Made by a program: the position numbers and the translations under genes
In this document: in pieces, positions 45,340 through 55,282 of the stretch
Layout: the number at the start of each line of letters is the position of its first letter
Numbering within the stretch: position 1 is the first letter of the stretch
The notes under the pieces: generated by a model
What the model was told of the DNA's origin: nothing
What the model saw: the letters and a program-made list of their open reading frames with translations, nothing else
The model's database searches: none
Origin: Mycolicibacterium hodleri
GTDB lineage: Bacteria > Actinomycetota > Actinomycetes > Mycobacteriales > Mycobacteriaceae
NCBI RefSeq assembly: GCF_025822245.1
Contig: NZ_JACKTL010000017.1
Span: 124,001 to 188,000 of the forward strand
DNA length: 64,000 bases
Direction of reading: 5' to 3'

Positions 45340-46841
45340 CAGTTGTCCTCGGTGACGGTCGGAGTGGCGACGGCCTCGTGGCCGCCGTGGAAGAAGTCTG
45401 GAAACCGGGTGCGCACGACGAGCATTGCCGCCACCCCGACGCCGATGGCGCCAACGCCGAGAAGGAAGACTCCGCCGACTCCGTGGAACGACGTCGCTCC
45501 GTAGGTCGGAGCAAGCATGTCATGCGCGCTGCGGGCGAACGCCGCGAGCATGATCAGGCCGCCGACGGCGGGCAGGATGCCCCGCAGGAACAGGTCGCGA
45601 ACGGATGCCGTCAACCGGCGGCGGAAGTACCAGACACAGGCGAGCCCGGTGACCCCGTAGTAGAAGGCGATGAGCAGCCCCACCGAGAGGATGGCATCGC
45701 CGAGGAAGTTGGCCGACACCGTCGCCAAGACCGCGAGCAGCACCGCCGCGGCCACCCCAAAGAACACCGTGCCGAAGGCGGGGGTGCGGAACGTGGGGTG
45801 AATTCGACTGAACGCCTTGGGGAGTGCTCCGTGGCTTCCCATCGACAGCGTGGTGCGCGGGCTGCTGATCACACAGGTGAGCAGGGCCGAGACAGCGGAC
45901 ACGCAGATGGCCAGTTCGACGACCTTCGCCAGCGCGGCGCCGAGCACCGGTGGTCCGAGGGTCTTGAGCACGTCGGCTGCGTTGTCGGCGTTGCCGAGAC
46001 CCAGACCGTCGGTTCCCGTGCCAGCGAAGCTGATCGCCGCAAACGCGGTGAACAGGTAGGTGCCCAGCAGGAGCACGGTCGAGAGCACCGCCGCCCGGCC
46101 GGGGGTCCGATCGCTGTCCTTCGTTTCCTCGTTGACGGTGATGAGTGAATCCCAGCCCCAGTAGATGAACAGGCACAGCAACACGGCTTCGGCGAACGGA
46201 CCAAAACCGTCGAACGCCAACGGGTTGAGCCAGGACAGGCTGGGCGCCTCGGCTCCCGGACGGACGAACGCCGCAGCTCCGAAGCAGAACAGCGCGACCA
46301 GTTGCAGACCAAGGAGCACGTACTGGACCTCGGCCGCGATCTGAAGACCCCGGTAGGCCGTGGCGGTGACGGCGGCGAGAATCAGCACGGCCGTGGCGAT
46401 CACCGCAACGTCGTTGTCCGCCAACGACTCCAAGCCGAACAACGTCAGGAGGTAGCCGGCACCGACGCGGGCGAGTGCGGCCATCGCGATGAGCGTCGCG
46501 ATCTGCACGACCCAACCACCGGAGAGCCAGCCCGCGTACGGACCGAAGGCCCTGGTGTTCCAGACGAACGTGGTTCCGCAGTCGGGCATCTCGGCGTTCA
46601 GCTCGCGAAATGCGAACGCCGTCAACAGGATCGGCAGGAAGCCGACCAACAGGGCGGCGGGTGCGAGGTGCCCGACGACCATGACGACGAAGCCGAGCGT
46701 GACCGCGATGCTGTAGGCGGGGGCCACGGAAGCCAGACCCAGCGCGACGACGGCGAGCAATCCGACCGAGTTGGTGCGCAGGCCCTTGCCGGGGGGATCC
46801 GACGGGGATTCCGCGCGGGCGGCGGACGGGTGAAGGGACAT
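45339..46841 (-). CDS. APC-superfamily amino acid permease
   Basis: The 500-residue integral membrane protein has about 12 helices. GLASVAPAYSIAVTLG at the start of helix 1 and YWGWDSLITVNEETKDSDR in helix 6 and its loop are typical of the APC family. It probably imports an amino acid or amine processed by the following nitrilase. AAGGAG precedes ATG 46841, and a 12-bp palindrome lies 15 bp upstream, next to the divergent TetR gene. Confidence 0.9.
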   Translation of the reverse strand: MSLHPSAARAESPSDPPGKGLRTNSVGLLAVVALGLASVAPAYSIAVTLGFVVMVVGHLAPAALLVGFLPILLTAFAFRELNAEMPDCGTTFVWNTRAFGPYAGWLSGGWVVQIATLIAMAALARVGAGYLLTLFGLESLADNDVAVIATAVLILAAVTATAYRGLQIAAEVQYVLLGLQLVALFCFGAAAFVRPGAEAPSLSWLNPLAFDGFGPFAEAVLLCLFIYWGWDSLITVNEETKDSDRTPGRAAVLSTVLLLGTYLFTAFAAISFAGTGTDGLGLGNADNAADVLKTLGPPVLGAALAKVVELAICVSAVSALLTCVISSPRTTLSMGSHGALPKAFSRIHPTFRTPAFGTVFFGVAAAVLLAVLATVSANFLGDAILSVGLLIAFYYGVTGLACVWYFRRRLTASVRDLFLRGILPAVGGLIMLAAFARSAHDMLAPTYGATSFHGVGGVFLLGVGAIGVGVAAMLVVRTRFPDFFHGGHEAVATPTVTEDN

Positions 46842-46855
46842 GACGCTCCTTGGAC

Positions 46856-46883
46856 TATTCGTTAAATACTGATTTAACGGATA
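46856..46883. promoter_or_regulatory. 12-bp-arm palindromic operator between permease and TetR genes
   Basis: TATTCGTTAAAT and ATTTAACGGATA (46856-46867 and 46872-46883) are inverted copies with one mismatch around ACTG; the inner CGTTAAAT/ATTTAACG is perfect. It sits 15 bp before the permease ATG and 79 bp before the TetR start. This length and symmetry fit a TetR dimer, so the adjacent regulator most likely represses the permease-nitrilase operon here. Confidence 0.75.
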
Positions 46884-46961
46884 GGTGATCCAGGTGTCAA
46901 TAGCTGCACAGGTATCCTTTGAATCTCGTTGTAACGATTACCGCGGCGAAGGACACTGCCA

Positions 46962-47552
46962 GTGGCACGGAAGAAGGACCAGGAAGCCCGTCGAACCGAG
47001 CTCGGCGAGGCCGTGCGGCGGGCCGTGCTGACACGCGGCCTGGAGGGCGTGCGCCTGCGCGACATCGCGGAGCAGGCGGGTGTCACTCCGGCGGCGGTGC
47101 TCTACTACGGCGACGTGGACGCGCTGACCTACGACACCTACAAGCAGGCGATCGAACGCTTCAGCCAGGAGCGCGAACGCGTCGCCGAACGGTTCCCCGA
47201 CGCCCGCGACCGGCTGCGCGCCAGCATCGACCACGGGGTGGCCACCGGCCCCGACGACGAACTGGTGCGGCTGCTGTTCGAGTTCTGGCCGCGCTCGTTG
47301 CGCGATCCCAAGGCCGCCGTGTTGGACTCATCTCTCACCGAACGCCAGATCGCGGTCTACAGCGCAATCTTCACCCTCGGCCAGACGCAGGGGCACTTCA
47401 CGCTGGGCGATCCCCCACGCCTGCTCGCAGGCAACGTCGTCGCGATGGAGGACGGCTACCAGATGGAGGTGCTGTCGGGGCGCCGCTCCCGCGACGAGGT
47501 CAAGTCGTGCCTGCACTCTTATGCCCGCGCGGTCACGGGCTGCGAGCTCTGA
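46962..47552 (+). CDS. TetR-family regulator of the permease operon
   Basis: The 196-residue protein has a TetR helix-turn-helix (about 25-60, RLRDIAEQAGVTPAAVLYY) and a C-terminal domain of the BetI/TetR_C_6 type, often sensing amines or choline-like ligands. GTG 46962 follows GAAGGA by eight bases. Its divergent place beside a nearly perfect palindrome makes the permease-nitrilase operon its probable target. Confidence 0.87.
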   Translation: MARKKDQEARRTELGEAVRRAVLTRGLEGVRLRDIAEQAGVTPAAVLYYGDVDALTYDTYKQAIERFSQERERVAERFPDARDRLRASIDHGVATGPDDELVRLLFEFWPRSLRDPKAAVLDSSLTERQIAVYSAIFTLGQTQGHFTLGDPPRLLAGNVVAMEDGYQMEVLSGRRSRDEVKSCLHSYARAVTGCEL

Positions 47553-47734
47553 CGCGCTGCACCGGTGCCCGTGGAGCCCAGCGACCCCCTGTCGCCGTCC
47601 GGATCATATGACGCCCAAAAGTCGAGTACTGACGTTCGCGCAAATTCACTGATCTTGTTCTTCCGACCCCGATTTCGGATCACCGTGCGCGCAACGGTGG
47701 TCATCGGCCTCTGGACACGAGGTGATTGACTCCC

Positions 47735-49051
47735 GTGACCGTCATGAACGCCCCCGCCGGCGACGAAGCCCTCGTCATCTCGCCGCAGGCTCGTACCGCG
47801 CTGTGGGCCAGCCTGGTCGGCACCACCATCGAGTGGTACGACTTCTTCCTCTACGCCACCGCCGCAAGCCTGGTGTTCAACAAGGCGTTCTTCCCTGACC
47901 AGACGACGTTCGTGGGCACCCTGCTGGCCTTTGCCACCTTCGCGGTCGGCTTCCTGGTTCGCCCCATCGGAGGCTTCGTCTTCGGCCACGTCGGTGACCG
48001 AATCGGGCGCAAGAAGACGCTGGCAATCACGATGTTCCTGATGGGTGGGGCGACCGCACTCATGGGTCTGCTGCCCACCGCCGCACAGATCGGCGTCCTC
48101 GCACCGATTCTGTTGCTCGTGCTGCGGATCGTGCAGGGCTTCGCCCTCGGCGGCGAATGGGCGGGTGCGGTCCTGCTGGCCGTCGAGCACGGGCCGCCGC
48201 GGCGGCGTGGGCTGTTCGGCAGCATCCCGCAGGTCGGGCTGGCCGTCGGATTGGCCTTGGGCACGGGCGTCTTCGCCCTCCTGCAGATCGCGCTGCCCGA
48301 CGACGCCTTCCTGGAGTATGGCTGGCGCATCGCGTTCCTGTTCAGCATCGTGCTGGTCGTCTTCGGCATCGTGGTGCGGTTGAAGGCCACCGAGACGCCC
48401 GCGTTCGAGAAGGTCCGTGACAGCGACGATCGGGTCGCGGTGCCGCTGCGCGAGGTCTTCAAGCCGCCGGCATTGCGTTCGACGGTGCTGGGAATGCTGT
48501 CGCGATGGGGTGAGGGCGCCGCCTTCAACACCTGGGGCGTGTTCGCCATCTCCTACGCAACCGGCACCCTCAAACTCGACAAGATCCCGGTGCTGGTCTC
48601 CGTGACCGTCGCCGCCCTGCTGATGGCGGTCCTCATTCCGGTGTCGGGGCTGTTGACCGACCGATTCGGCCCGAAGCGCGTGTACGCCATCGGAATCGCC
48701 GCCTACGGGGTCGCGGTGTTCCCGGTCTTCGCCCTCTTCGACACCAGGGACATCTGGTTGTACGCAGTGGGGATGGTGCTGGTGTTCGGCATCGTCCACG
48801 CGCTGTTCTACGGAGCGCAGGGCACGCTGTACGCCTCGCTGTTCCCGGCCCGCATTCGCTACACCGGGCTGTCGACGGTCTACCAGCTCTCCGGCGTCTA
48901 CGCCTCCGGGCTGACGCCGTTGATCCTGACGGCGTTGATCGGCCTGGCGGGCGGTACGCCGTGGCTCGCCTGCGGCTACCTCGTCGCGACCGCGGCGATC
49001 GCCGTCGTCGCGACGCTTCTGCTCAAGCCGACGCCGCTCGCGGAGATCTAG
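47735..49051 (+). CDS. MFS transporter, metabolite:H+ symporter (MHS) type
   Basis: The 438-residue membrane protein has 12 predicted helices and the MHS signatures SLVGTTIEWYDFFLYATA, FGHVGDRIGRKKTL and RIVQGFALGGEWAGA. Relatives carry osmolytes, shikimate or dicarboxylates with protons; the substrate is not assignable. GTG 47735 is chosen for its GAGGTG ten bases upstream; TTG 47726 and ATG 47744 are alternatives. Confidence 0.9.
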   Translation: MTVMNAPAGDEALVISPQARTALWASLVGTTIEWYDFFLYATAASLVFNKAFFPDQTTFVGTLLAFATFAVGFLVRPIGGFVFGHVGDRIGRKKTLAITMFLMGGATALMGLLPTAAQIGVLAPILLLVLRIVQGFALGGEWAGAVLLAVEHGPPRRRGLFGSIPQVGLAVGLALGTGVFALLQIALPDDAFLEYGWRIAFLFSIVLVVFGIVVRLKATETPAFEKVRDSDDRVAVPLREVFKPPALRSTVLGMLSRWGEGAAFNTWGVFAISYATGTLKLDKIPVLVSVTVAALLMAVLIPVSGLLTDRFGPKRVYAIGIAAYGVAVFPVFALFDTRDIWLYAVGMVLVFGIVHALFYGAQGTLYASLFPARIRYTGLSTVYQLSGVYASGLTPLILTALIGLAGGTPWLACGYLVATAAIAVVATLLLKPTPLAEI

Positions 49052-49102
49052 CGCGAGCGTGCGGTTACCCGGTGGCGGATCGTCGCATTGGCACCGACAC
49101 CG

Positions 49103-49115
49103 TGCACACTCGGCG
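49103..49115 (+). repeat. direct repeat TGCACACTCGGCG, left copy
   Basis: This 13-bp word occurs again at 50090-50102 on the same strand, so the two copies bracket the DUF559 gene at a distance of 987 bp. Both lie in non-coding DNA, 68-80 bp before the gene start and 53-65 bp after its stop. The word may mark the edges of a mobile unit, or be a dispersed genome motif. Confidence 0.6.
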
Positions 49116-49182
49116 GCACCGGCTGTGGATAACTCATCGCCGTTGGCGGAAATCGTCGGCCGGGTCTACCACCGTCGCCGTC

Positions 49183-50037
49183 ATGACGAATCCCATTCTC
49201 GGCATCCAGACGGTACGCCGCGGTCAGATCACCGATCACTGTCTCCGCACCCGCTACCGCGCCGTCCATCGCAACGTCTACGTGGCCAACGACGTCGAGC
49301 TGACGGCTGAGTTGCGAGCGCGGGCGGCCTGGCTCTTTGCAGGACCGAACGCCGTCCTGGCCGGGATGTCGGCCGCGGCCGTGCACGGCACCAAGTGGCT
49401 GGACCCCAATTCGCCCGCGGAGGTGGTGCGGGCCAATCGACACGGTCCTGCCGGAATCATCGTCCGGTCCTACGCCCTCGACGCCGATGAGGTCTGCGAA
49501 CGACAAGGAATGCGCGTGACGACGGCAGCTCGGACTGCATTCGACATCGGCCGGTCACTTCCTCTTCCTCGAGCGGTTCCCATCCTCGACGCCTTGTTGA
49601 ACGCGACGCGCCTCGAGGTCGCAGACGTGCTGAGCCTTGCCGATCGCAGGCGGGGTGCCCGCGGCGTCCGCGCGTGGCGGGCGCTCGCCGAACTAGTCGA
49701 CGGTGGGGCGGAATCTCCTCGCGAAAGCCGGGTTCGCCTGTTGTTGACAGCTGCCGGGCTGCCGCGGCCCGAGACTCAGATCGAATTCCGCGACAGCCGT
49801 GGCGACGTCGTCATCCGCGTCGACATGGGGTGGCGACAGTGGAAGGTGGCCGTCGAGTACGACGGCGTACAGCACTGGTCCGATGGCAGGCAGCGGTCCT
49901 GGGACATTGAACGCATCGCCATGCTGGAGGCCCTCGGCTGGTCAGTCATCCGCGTGAGTGCCGAAATGCTGCGTCGCCCCGATGTCATCCTTGAACGGGT
50001 ACGGGCCAAGCTAAGGGACGCCGGCTGCCCGGTCTGA
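49183..50037 (+). CDS. DUF559 (restriction-endonuclease-fold) protein
   Basis: The 284-residue protein has an N-terminal region (about 1-150) like the AbiEi/type IV TA antitoxin-associated proteins, with GQITDHCLRTRYRAVHRNVY, and a C-terminal DUF559 domain of the PD-(D/E)XK-like fold: VIRVDMGWRQWKVAVEYDG then RSWDIERIAMLEALGW. The Asp and Glu-Tyr-Asp positions agree with a nuclease core. Several copies per genome are usual in mycobacteria. The function is unknown. ATG 49183 follows non-coding DNA; it is not fused to the MFS gene. Confidence 0.8.
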   Translation: MTNPILGIQTVRRGQITDHCLRTRYRAVHRNVYVANDVELTAELRARAAWLFAGPNAVLAGMSAAAVHGTKWLDPNSPAEVVRANRHGPAGIIVRSYALDADEVCERQGMRVTTAARTAFDIGRSLPLPRAVPILDALLNATRLEVADVLSLADRRRGARGVRAWRALAELVDGGAESPRESRVRLLLTAAGLPRPETQIEFRDSRGDVVIRVDMGWRQWKVAVEYDGVQHWSDGRQRSWDIERIAMLEALGWSVIRVSAEMLRRPDVILERVRAKLRDAGCPV

Positions 50038-50089
50038 CGTCGACCGTGCAGGTTGTCGGCGCCGAATCGTCGATGATCCACCGGCAGCC

Positions 50090-50102
50090 TGCACACTCGG
50101 CG
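50090..50102 (+). repeat. direct repeat TGCACACTCGGCG, right copy
   Basis: This is the second copy of the 13-bp word seen at 49103-49115. It lies between the DUF559 stop and the groEL terminator. The sequences beside the two copies (GTGCACACTCGGCG on the left, CTGCACACTCGGCG on the right) diverge immediately on either side. Confidence 0.6.
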
Positions 50103-50118
50103 ACCGATGAACACGAAA

Positions 50119-50148
50119 GAGCCCGGCGTCGCACGCGACGCCGGGCTC
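50119..50148 (-). terminator. intrinsic-type terminator of groEL
   Basis: GAGCCCGGCGTCG and CGACGCCGGGCTC form a perfect 13-bp stem with a 4-nt loop (CACG). On the minus strand it comes 15 bp after the groEL stop and is followed by TTTCGTGTT. It should end groEL transcription. Confidence 0.85.
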
Positions 50149-50163
50149 CCTTCGTACGGGGAC

Positions 50164-51929
<1,766 letters not shown>

Positions 51930-51937
51930 CGTCATTT

Positions 51938-51964
51938 TTAGCACTCGACCATGGCGAGTGCAAG
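51938..51964. promoter_or_regulatory. CIRCE operator (distal) of groEL
   Basis: TTAGCACTC-N9-GAGTGCAAG is a second CIRCE, with a perfect left arm and two changes in the right arm. Its centre is 35 bp from that of the other copy. It ends only 6 bp from the stop of the convergent-side TetR gene (51971). Confidence 0.93.
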
Positions 51965-51970
51965 GTTCGC

Positions 51971-52528
51971 TCACGCCCGCAGACCGTCGATGATGACGTC
52001 GACGACCCGCTCGGCTACCCCGTTGCCGTACTCGTAGTTGGACTTGCACACCATCAGCAGCGCCTTGACCTCCGGCACGCCGACGTCCGCCCGCACCGTG
52101 CCCGCCCCCTGCGCAGCGGCCAACAGCTCGCCGAGCACGCCGAGGAATTCCTTCTCCGCACCCGTGGTGGCGGCCTCGACGTCGAACCCATAACTGGCCA
52201 GTGCGTCGAACAGGCCGTGGTCGGCAGTGCCCGTGCGCAACATCCCCCGCATGAAGGCGTACAGCGCCTCGCCGGGCCCTTCGGACGCCACCAGCGCGCG
52301 TGCGTCGTCGACGATGTGGCGCACCCGGTCCTCGAAGACGGCCGTGAAGAGGGCCTCCTTGGTGGGGAAGTGCCGGTACACCGTGCCCGCGCCGACGCCC
52401 GCACGACGGGCGATCTCATCGATGGGGACGGCCACCCCTTCGGCGGCGAAGGTCTCGTAGGCCACTTCCAACACCTTCGCCCGGTTACGGGCGGCGTCGG
52501 CACGCAACGGCCGAACCAAATCGGTCAT
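51971..52528 (-). CDS. TetR-family regulator of the tandem SDR genes
   Basis: The 185-residue protein has an N-terminal helix-turn-helix (about 25-65, [21 protein letters not shown]) and a C-terminal TetR_C domain. ATG 52528 is preferred over the adjacent ATG 52531 because the GGAGG would then be 4 rather than 1 base away. It is divergent from two SDR genes and the 96-bp spacer holds two similar operators, so it likely represses both sides. The long frame reaching 53533 is read-through of antisense DNA. Confidence 0.88.
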   Translation of the reverse strand: MTDLVRPLRADAARNRAKVLEVAYETFAAEGVAVPIDEIARRAGVGAGTVYRHFPTKEALFTAVFEDRVRHIVDDARALVASEGPGEALYAFMRGMLRTGTADHGLFDALASYGFDVEAATTGAEKEFLGVLGELLAAAQGAGTVRADVGVPEVKALLMVCKSNYEYGNGVAERVVDVIIDGLRA

Positions 52529-52542
52529 CATGCCTCCTTCGG

Positions 52543-52573
52543 TTGACAAAACGGAGTGTGCGTTCCGTATAGT
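52543..52573 (+). promoter_or_regulatory. promoter of the tandem SDR genes
   Basis: TTGACA (52543-52548) and TATAGT (52568-52573) are near-consensus -35 and -10 boxes with a 19-bp spacer, pointing to the SDR genes. The first operator fills the spacer. This is the closest match to a housekeeping promoter seen in the window. Confidence 0.65.
52551..52568. promoter_or_regulatory. TetR operator 1 of the SDR operon
   Basis: ACGGAGTGTGCGTTCCGT has palindromic ends (ACGGA/TCCGT) and lies exactly between the -35 and -10 boxes. A bound repressor would exclude RNA polymerase. A related copy follows 32 bp later. Confidence 0.7.
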
Positions 52574-52582
52574 TGTCGGCAA

Positions 52583-52600
52583 CCGGAGTGCACGTTCCGC
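52583..52600. promoter_or_regulatory. TetR operator 2 of the SDR operon
   Basis: CCGGAGTGCACGTTCCGC matches operator 1 at 14 of 18 positions (shared pattern CGGAGTG-CGTTCCG). Its spacing of 32 bp, about three helical turns, would place two repressor dimers on the same DNA face. Confidence 0.7.
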
Positions 52601-52624
52601 TTCGATCCTACCCAGGAGGCAGTC

Positions 52625-53554
52625 ATGCGTTGGACCATCACCGACATTCCCGACCAGACCGGCCGCACCGCCGTCGTCACCGGGGCCAACACCGGCCTGG
52701 GTTACGAGACCGCAGCGGCGCTCGCCGCCAAGGGCGCCCACGTCGTGCTCGCCGTCCGCAACCTCGACAAGGGCAAGGCCGCGGCAGACCTCATCGCCCG
52801 GCGCACCCCGGGGGCCCAGGTCACGCTGCAGCAGCTCGACCTCACCTCGCTCGACTCGGTCCGCGAGGCGGCCGACCAACTGCACGCCGCGCTCGACGAC
52901 GTCGACCTGCTGATCAACAACGCGGGCGTCATGATGACTCCCCAGGCGACGACGAAGGACGGCTTCGAGCTCCAGTTCGGCACGAACCACCTGGGCCACT
53001 TCGCCCTCACCGGTCGGCTGCTCGACCTGCTGCTGGCCACGCCCGGCTCGCGGGTCGTCACCGTCAGCAGCATCGGCCACCGCTTCGGTCGCATCGCGTT
53101 CGACGACCTGCAGTCCGAGCGCGGATACAACCGCTTCAGCGCCTACGGACAGTCCAAGTTGGCCAACCTCCTGTTCACCTACGAGCTGCAGCGCAGGCTG
53201 GCCGGCCGCGACACCGTCGCCGTCGCCGCCCATCCCGGCGGCTCGAGCTCGGAATTGAGCCGCCACCTCCCCCGCCCGCTGAAGGTGGCCTTCGGGGCGC
53301 TGGAGCAGGACACCGAGACGGGAGCCTTGCCGTCCTTGCGCGCGGCGACCGACCCCGCCGTCGCCGGCGGCCAGTACGTCGGCCCCGGCGGGTTCATGGA
53401 GATGCGCGGCAACCCCAAGGTGGTCTCGTCGAACCGCCGCTCCCACGACACCGCGGTGCAGCGCCGGCTGTGGACGGTGTCCGAGGAGCTCACCGGCGTG
53501 GCGTTCGACCTGCAGCCCGCGTCCCAAGCCCATCCGTCGACCACACAGGAGTAG
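52625..53554 (+). CDS. short-chain dehydrogenase/reductase, Rv0439c-like, copy 1
   Basis: The 309-residue SDR resembles the retinol-dehydrogenase/WW-oxidoreductase-like group: TGANTGLGYETAAAL, NNAGVMMTPQ, VVTVSSIGHR and YGQSKLANLLFTYEL with Tyr-x-x-x-Lys. The Arg in AVRNLDKGK favours NADP(H). ATG 52625 has AGGAGG upstream. A close paralogue follows after 2 bp, giving a tandem duplication under one promoter and two TetR operators. Confidence 0.9.
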   Translation: MRWTITDIPDQTGRTAVVTGANTGLGYETAAALAAKGAHVVLAVRNLDKGKAAADLIARRTPGAQVTLQQLDLTSLDSVREAADQLHAALDDVDLLINNAGVMMTPQATTKDGFELQFGTNHLGHFALTGRLLDLLLATPGSRVVTVSSIGHRFGRIAFDDLQSERGYNRFSAYGQSKLANLLFTYELQRRLAGRDTVAVAAHPGGSSSELSRHLPRPLKVAFGALEQDTETGALPSLRAATDPAVAGGQYVGPGGFMEMRGNPKVVSSNRRSHDTAVQRRLWTVSEELTGVAFDLQPASQAHPSTTQE

Positions 53555-53556
53555 CC

Positions 53557-54453
53557 ATGAGTAACTGGACCACCGCCGACATCCCCGACCAATCCGGCCG
53601 CATCGCGGTCGTCACCGGCGCCAACACCGGCCTGGGTTACGAGACCGCCGCCGCGCTCGCCGCCCACGGCGCACACGTCGTACTCGCCGTGCGCAACGTC
53701 GAGAAGGGCAAGCAAGCCGCCGCACGCATCGGCGGCGACGTCTCGGTCGTCGAACTCGACCTGACGTCACTGGCCGCGGTCCGCACCGCCGCCGCCGAGC
53801 TGACGTCCCGGTTCGACCACCTCGACCTGCTGATCAACAACGCCGGGGTGATGACGACGCCCAAGTCGACGACCGCCGACGGATTCGAGCTGCAGTTCGG
53901 CACCAACCACCTCGGCCACTTCGCCTTCACTGGGTTGCTCGTCGACCACATTGCCGACGTGCCCGGCGCCCGCGTGGTCACGGTCAGCAGCAACGGACAC
54001 AAGATGCTCGCCGACATCCACTTCGACGACCTGCAGTGGGAGCGCGGCTACAACCGGCTGCGCGCCTACAGCCAGTCCAAGCTCGCCAACCTGATGTTCA
54101 CCTACGAACTGCAGCGCCGGCTGGCCGACGGGCACGCCGCGGTCGCCGTCGCCGCACACCCCGGCTTCTCGAGCACCGAGCTCGGCCGGAACCTCCCCGA
54201 CGCCCTGCAGCCCGTGGTGAACGCGTTCGGTCCGCTGCTCGGCCAGAGCGCCGCGATGGGAGCGCTGCCCACCCTGCGCGCCGCCACCGACCCCGGCGTG
54301 CTCGGCGGACAGTACTTCGGCCCCGACGGTCTCGGGGAGCAGCGCGGCTACCCGAAGGTGGTGGCGTCGAGCGAGAAGTCCCACGACCTCGCCATGCAAC
54401 GCCGGCTGTGGTCGGTGTCCGAGGAGCTGACGGGCGTGACGTACCCGGTCTAG
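53557..54453 (+). CDS. short-chain dehydrogenase/reductase, Rv0439c-like, copy 2
   Basis: The 298-residue paralogue repeats the motifs of copy 1: TGANTGLGYETAAALA, NNAGVMTTPK, VVTVSSNGHK and YSQSKLANLMFTYEL. It shares long identical stretches with the preceding gene, including GFELQFGTNHLGHFA, so the pair arose by tandem duplication. The first copy has an extended tail (QPASQAHPSTTQE). ATG 53557 follows ACAGGAGTAGCC. The substrates of neither copy are known. Confidence 0.9.
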   Translation: MSNWTTADIPDQSGRIAVVTGANTGLGYETAAALAAHGAHVVLAVRNVEKGKQAAARIGGDVSVVELDLTSLAAVRTAAAELTSRFDHLDLLINNAGVMTTPKSTTADGFELQFGTNHLGHFAFTGLLVDHIADVPGARVVTVSSNGHKMLADIHFDDLQWERGYNRLRAYSQSKLANLMFTYELQRRLADGHAAVAVAAHPGFSSTELGRNLPDALQPVVNAFGPLLGQSAAMGALPTLRAATDPGVLGGQYFGPDGLGEQRGYPKVVASSEKSHDLAMQRRLWSVSEELTGVTYPV

Positions 54454-54457
54454 CGGC

Positions 54458-55204
54458 CTACAGCTTGCGCAGGAGCGCCGCGGCGCGCACGTCGTCGCCG
54501 ACGCTCAACGCGATGTGGACCTCGCCGCCACGCCGTACGTAGCCGATGGTCACGTCCTCCCCGTACTGGATCGGTCGGCGGTATTCGACCACCGCTCGGT
54601 ACGGCGGGACGCAGACGTCGGGCTCCATCGCCATCACCTCGTGGACGGCGTGCCAGTAGGCGGTGTTGGTGACGTGCTGGAAGACGTCGACGTCGGTGCG
54701 GCGCAACGGAAACGCCGTGGTGACGTCGACGCCGTCGGGGTCGGCCAGCCACTTGCGCCACTTGAGCCGGTGCTCGGTGGTCGTGGAGGCGAACTTCTCG
54801 ATCAGGGTGTCGGACACCCGCAACGGCGTCATCGTCTTGGCGTTGACCGCGATCCAGAACCCCTCGGTCTCGATCCGCCCGCCCTCGGCCCCGACCAGGT
54901 CGACGCGCATGGTGCACCACCGCGACGACAGTGCCGAGCACCACCGCCGCAGGGTGACCTCGGTGGGCAACTCGATCGGCTCGAGCACGTCGACGACGGT
55001 CCGGTTGACGATCCAGTGCGGGTGAGCCTCGGCCTCGCCGGAGTCGACCAGGTTCTCTGCGCCGGCCTCCTGGATGTAGCGGGCCACCCCGTCCAGCCGC
55101 AGCCGCAACCGGTCGTCGACGTCACCGGTCGCCACCGGCCATGACGTCTCGTAGACGTAGCCGGTTGTGGGTAACGGGCTCAGCGGCTGGTCGGGGGTGC
55201 TCAC
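54458..55204 (-). CDS. acyl-ACP thioesterase-like protein, second paralogue
   Basis: The 248-residue protein is a double hot-dog protein with WIVNRTVVDVLEPIELP, RWCSALSSRWCTMRV and TNTAYWHAVHEVM. These mirror the Rv0466-like protein at 29.3 kb (RWCSGTSNRWCDMRV), but the second-domain motif reads VTNTAYW instead of the DHMNNSVYW form, a change at the Asn/His active-site region. It may have lost or changed activity. It converges on the SDR genes after 4 bp. Confidence 0.82.
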   Translation of the reverse strand: MSTPDQPLSPLPTTGYVYETSWPVATGDVDDRLRLRLDGVARYIQEAGAENLVDSGEAEAHPHWIVNRTVVDVLEPIELPTEVTLRRWCSALSSRWCTMRVDLVGAEGGRIETEGFWIAVNAKTMTPLRVSDTLIEKFASTTTEHRLKWRKWLADPDGVDVTTAFPLRRTDVDVFQHVTNTAYWHAVHEVMAMEPDVCVPPYRAVVEYRRPIQYGEDVTIGYVRRGGEVHIALSVGDDVRAAALLRKL

Positions 55205-55282
55205 CGGTTCTGTCTACCGGTCCGCCGCCGACGACCACACGGGGGTGGTGCTTCCGGTCCGGCGGATAGCAGACTGGACGCC

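Noticed and set aside
48961-49182. Open frame joining the DUF559 gene to the end of the MFS gene
   Set aside because: The extra N-terminal residues overlap the MFS coding sequence in another frame and match no domain; the DUF559-family start is at ATG 49183.
52529-53533. Long minus-strand frame extending the TetR protein by over 300 residues
   Set aside because: It runs antisense through the SDR gene; the TetR domain starts at 52528 with its own ribosome-binding site.
53767-54399. Antisense frame opposite the second SDR gene
   Set aside because: It has no recognisable domain and mirrors codon-position GC bias of the SDR gene.
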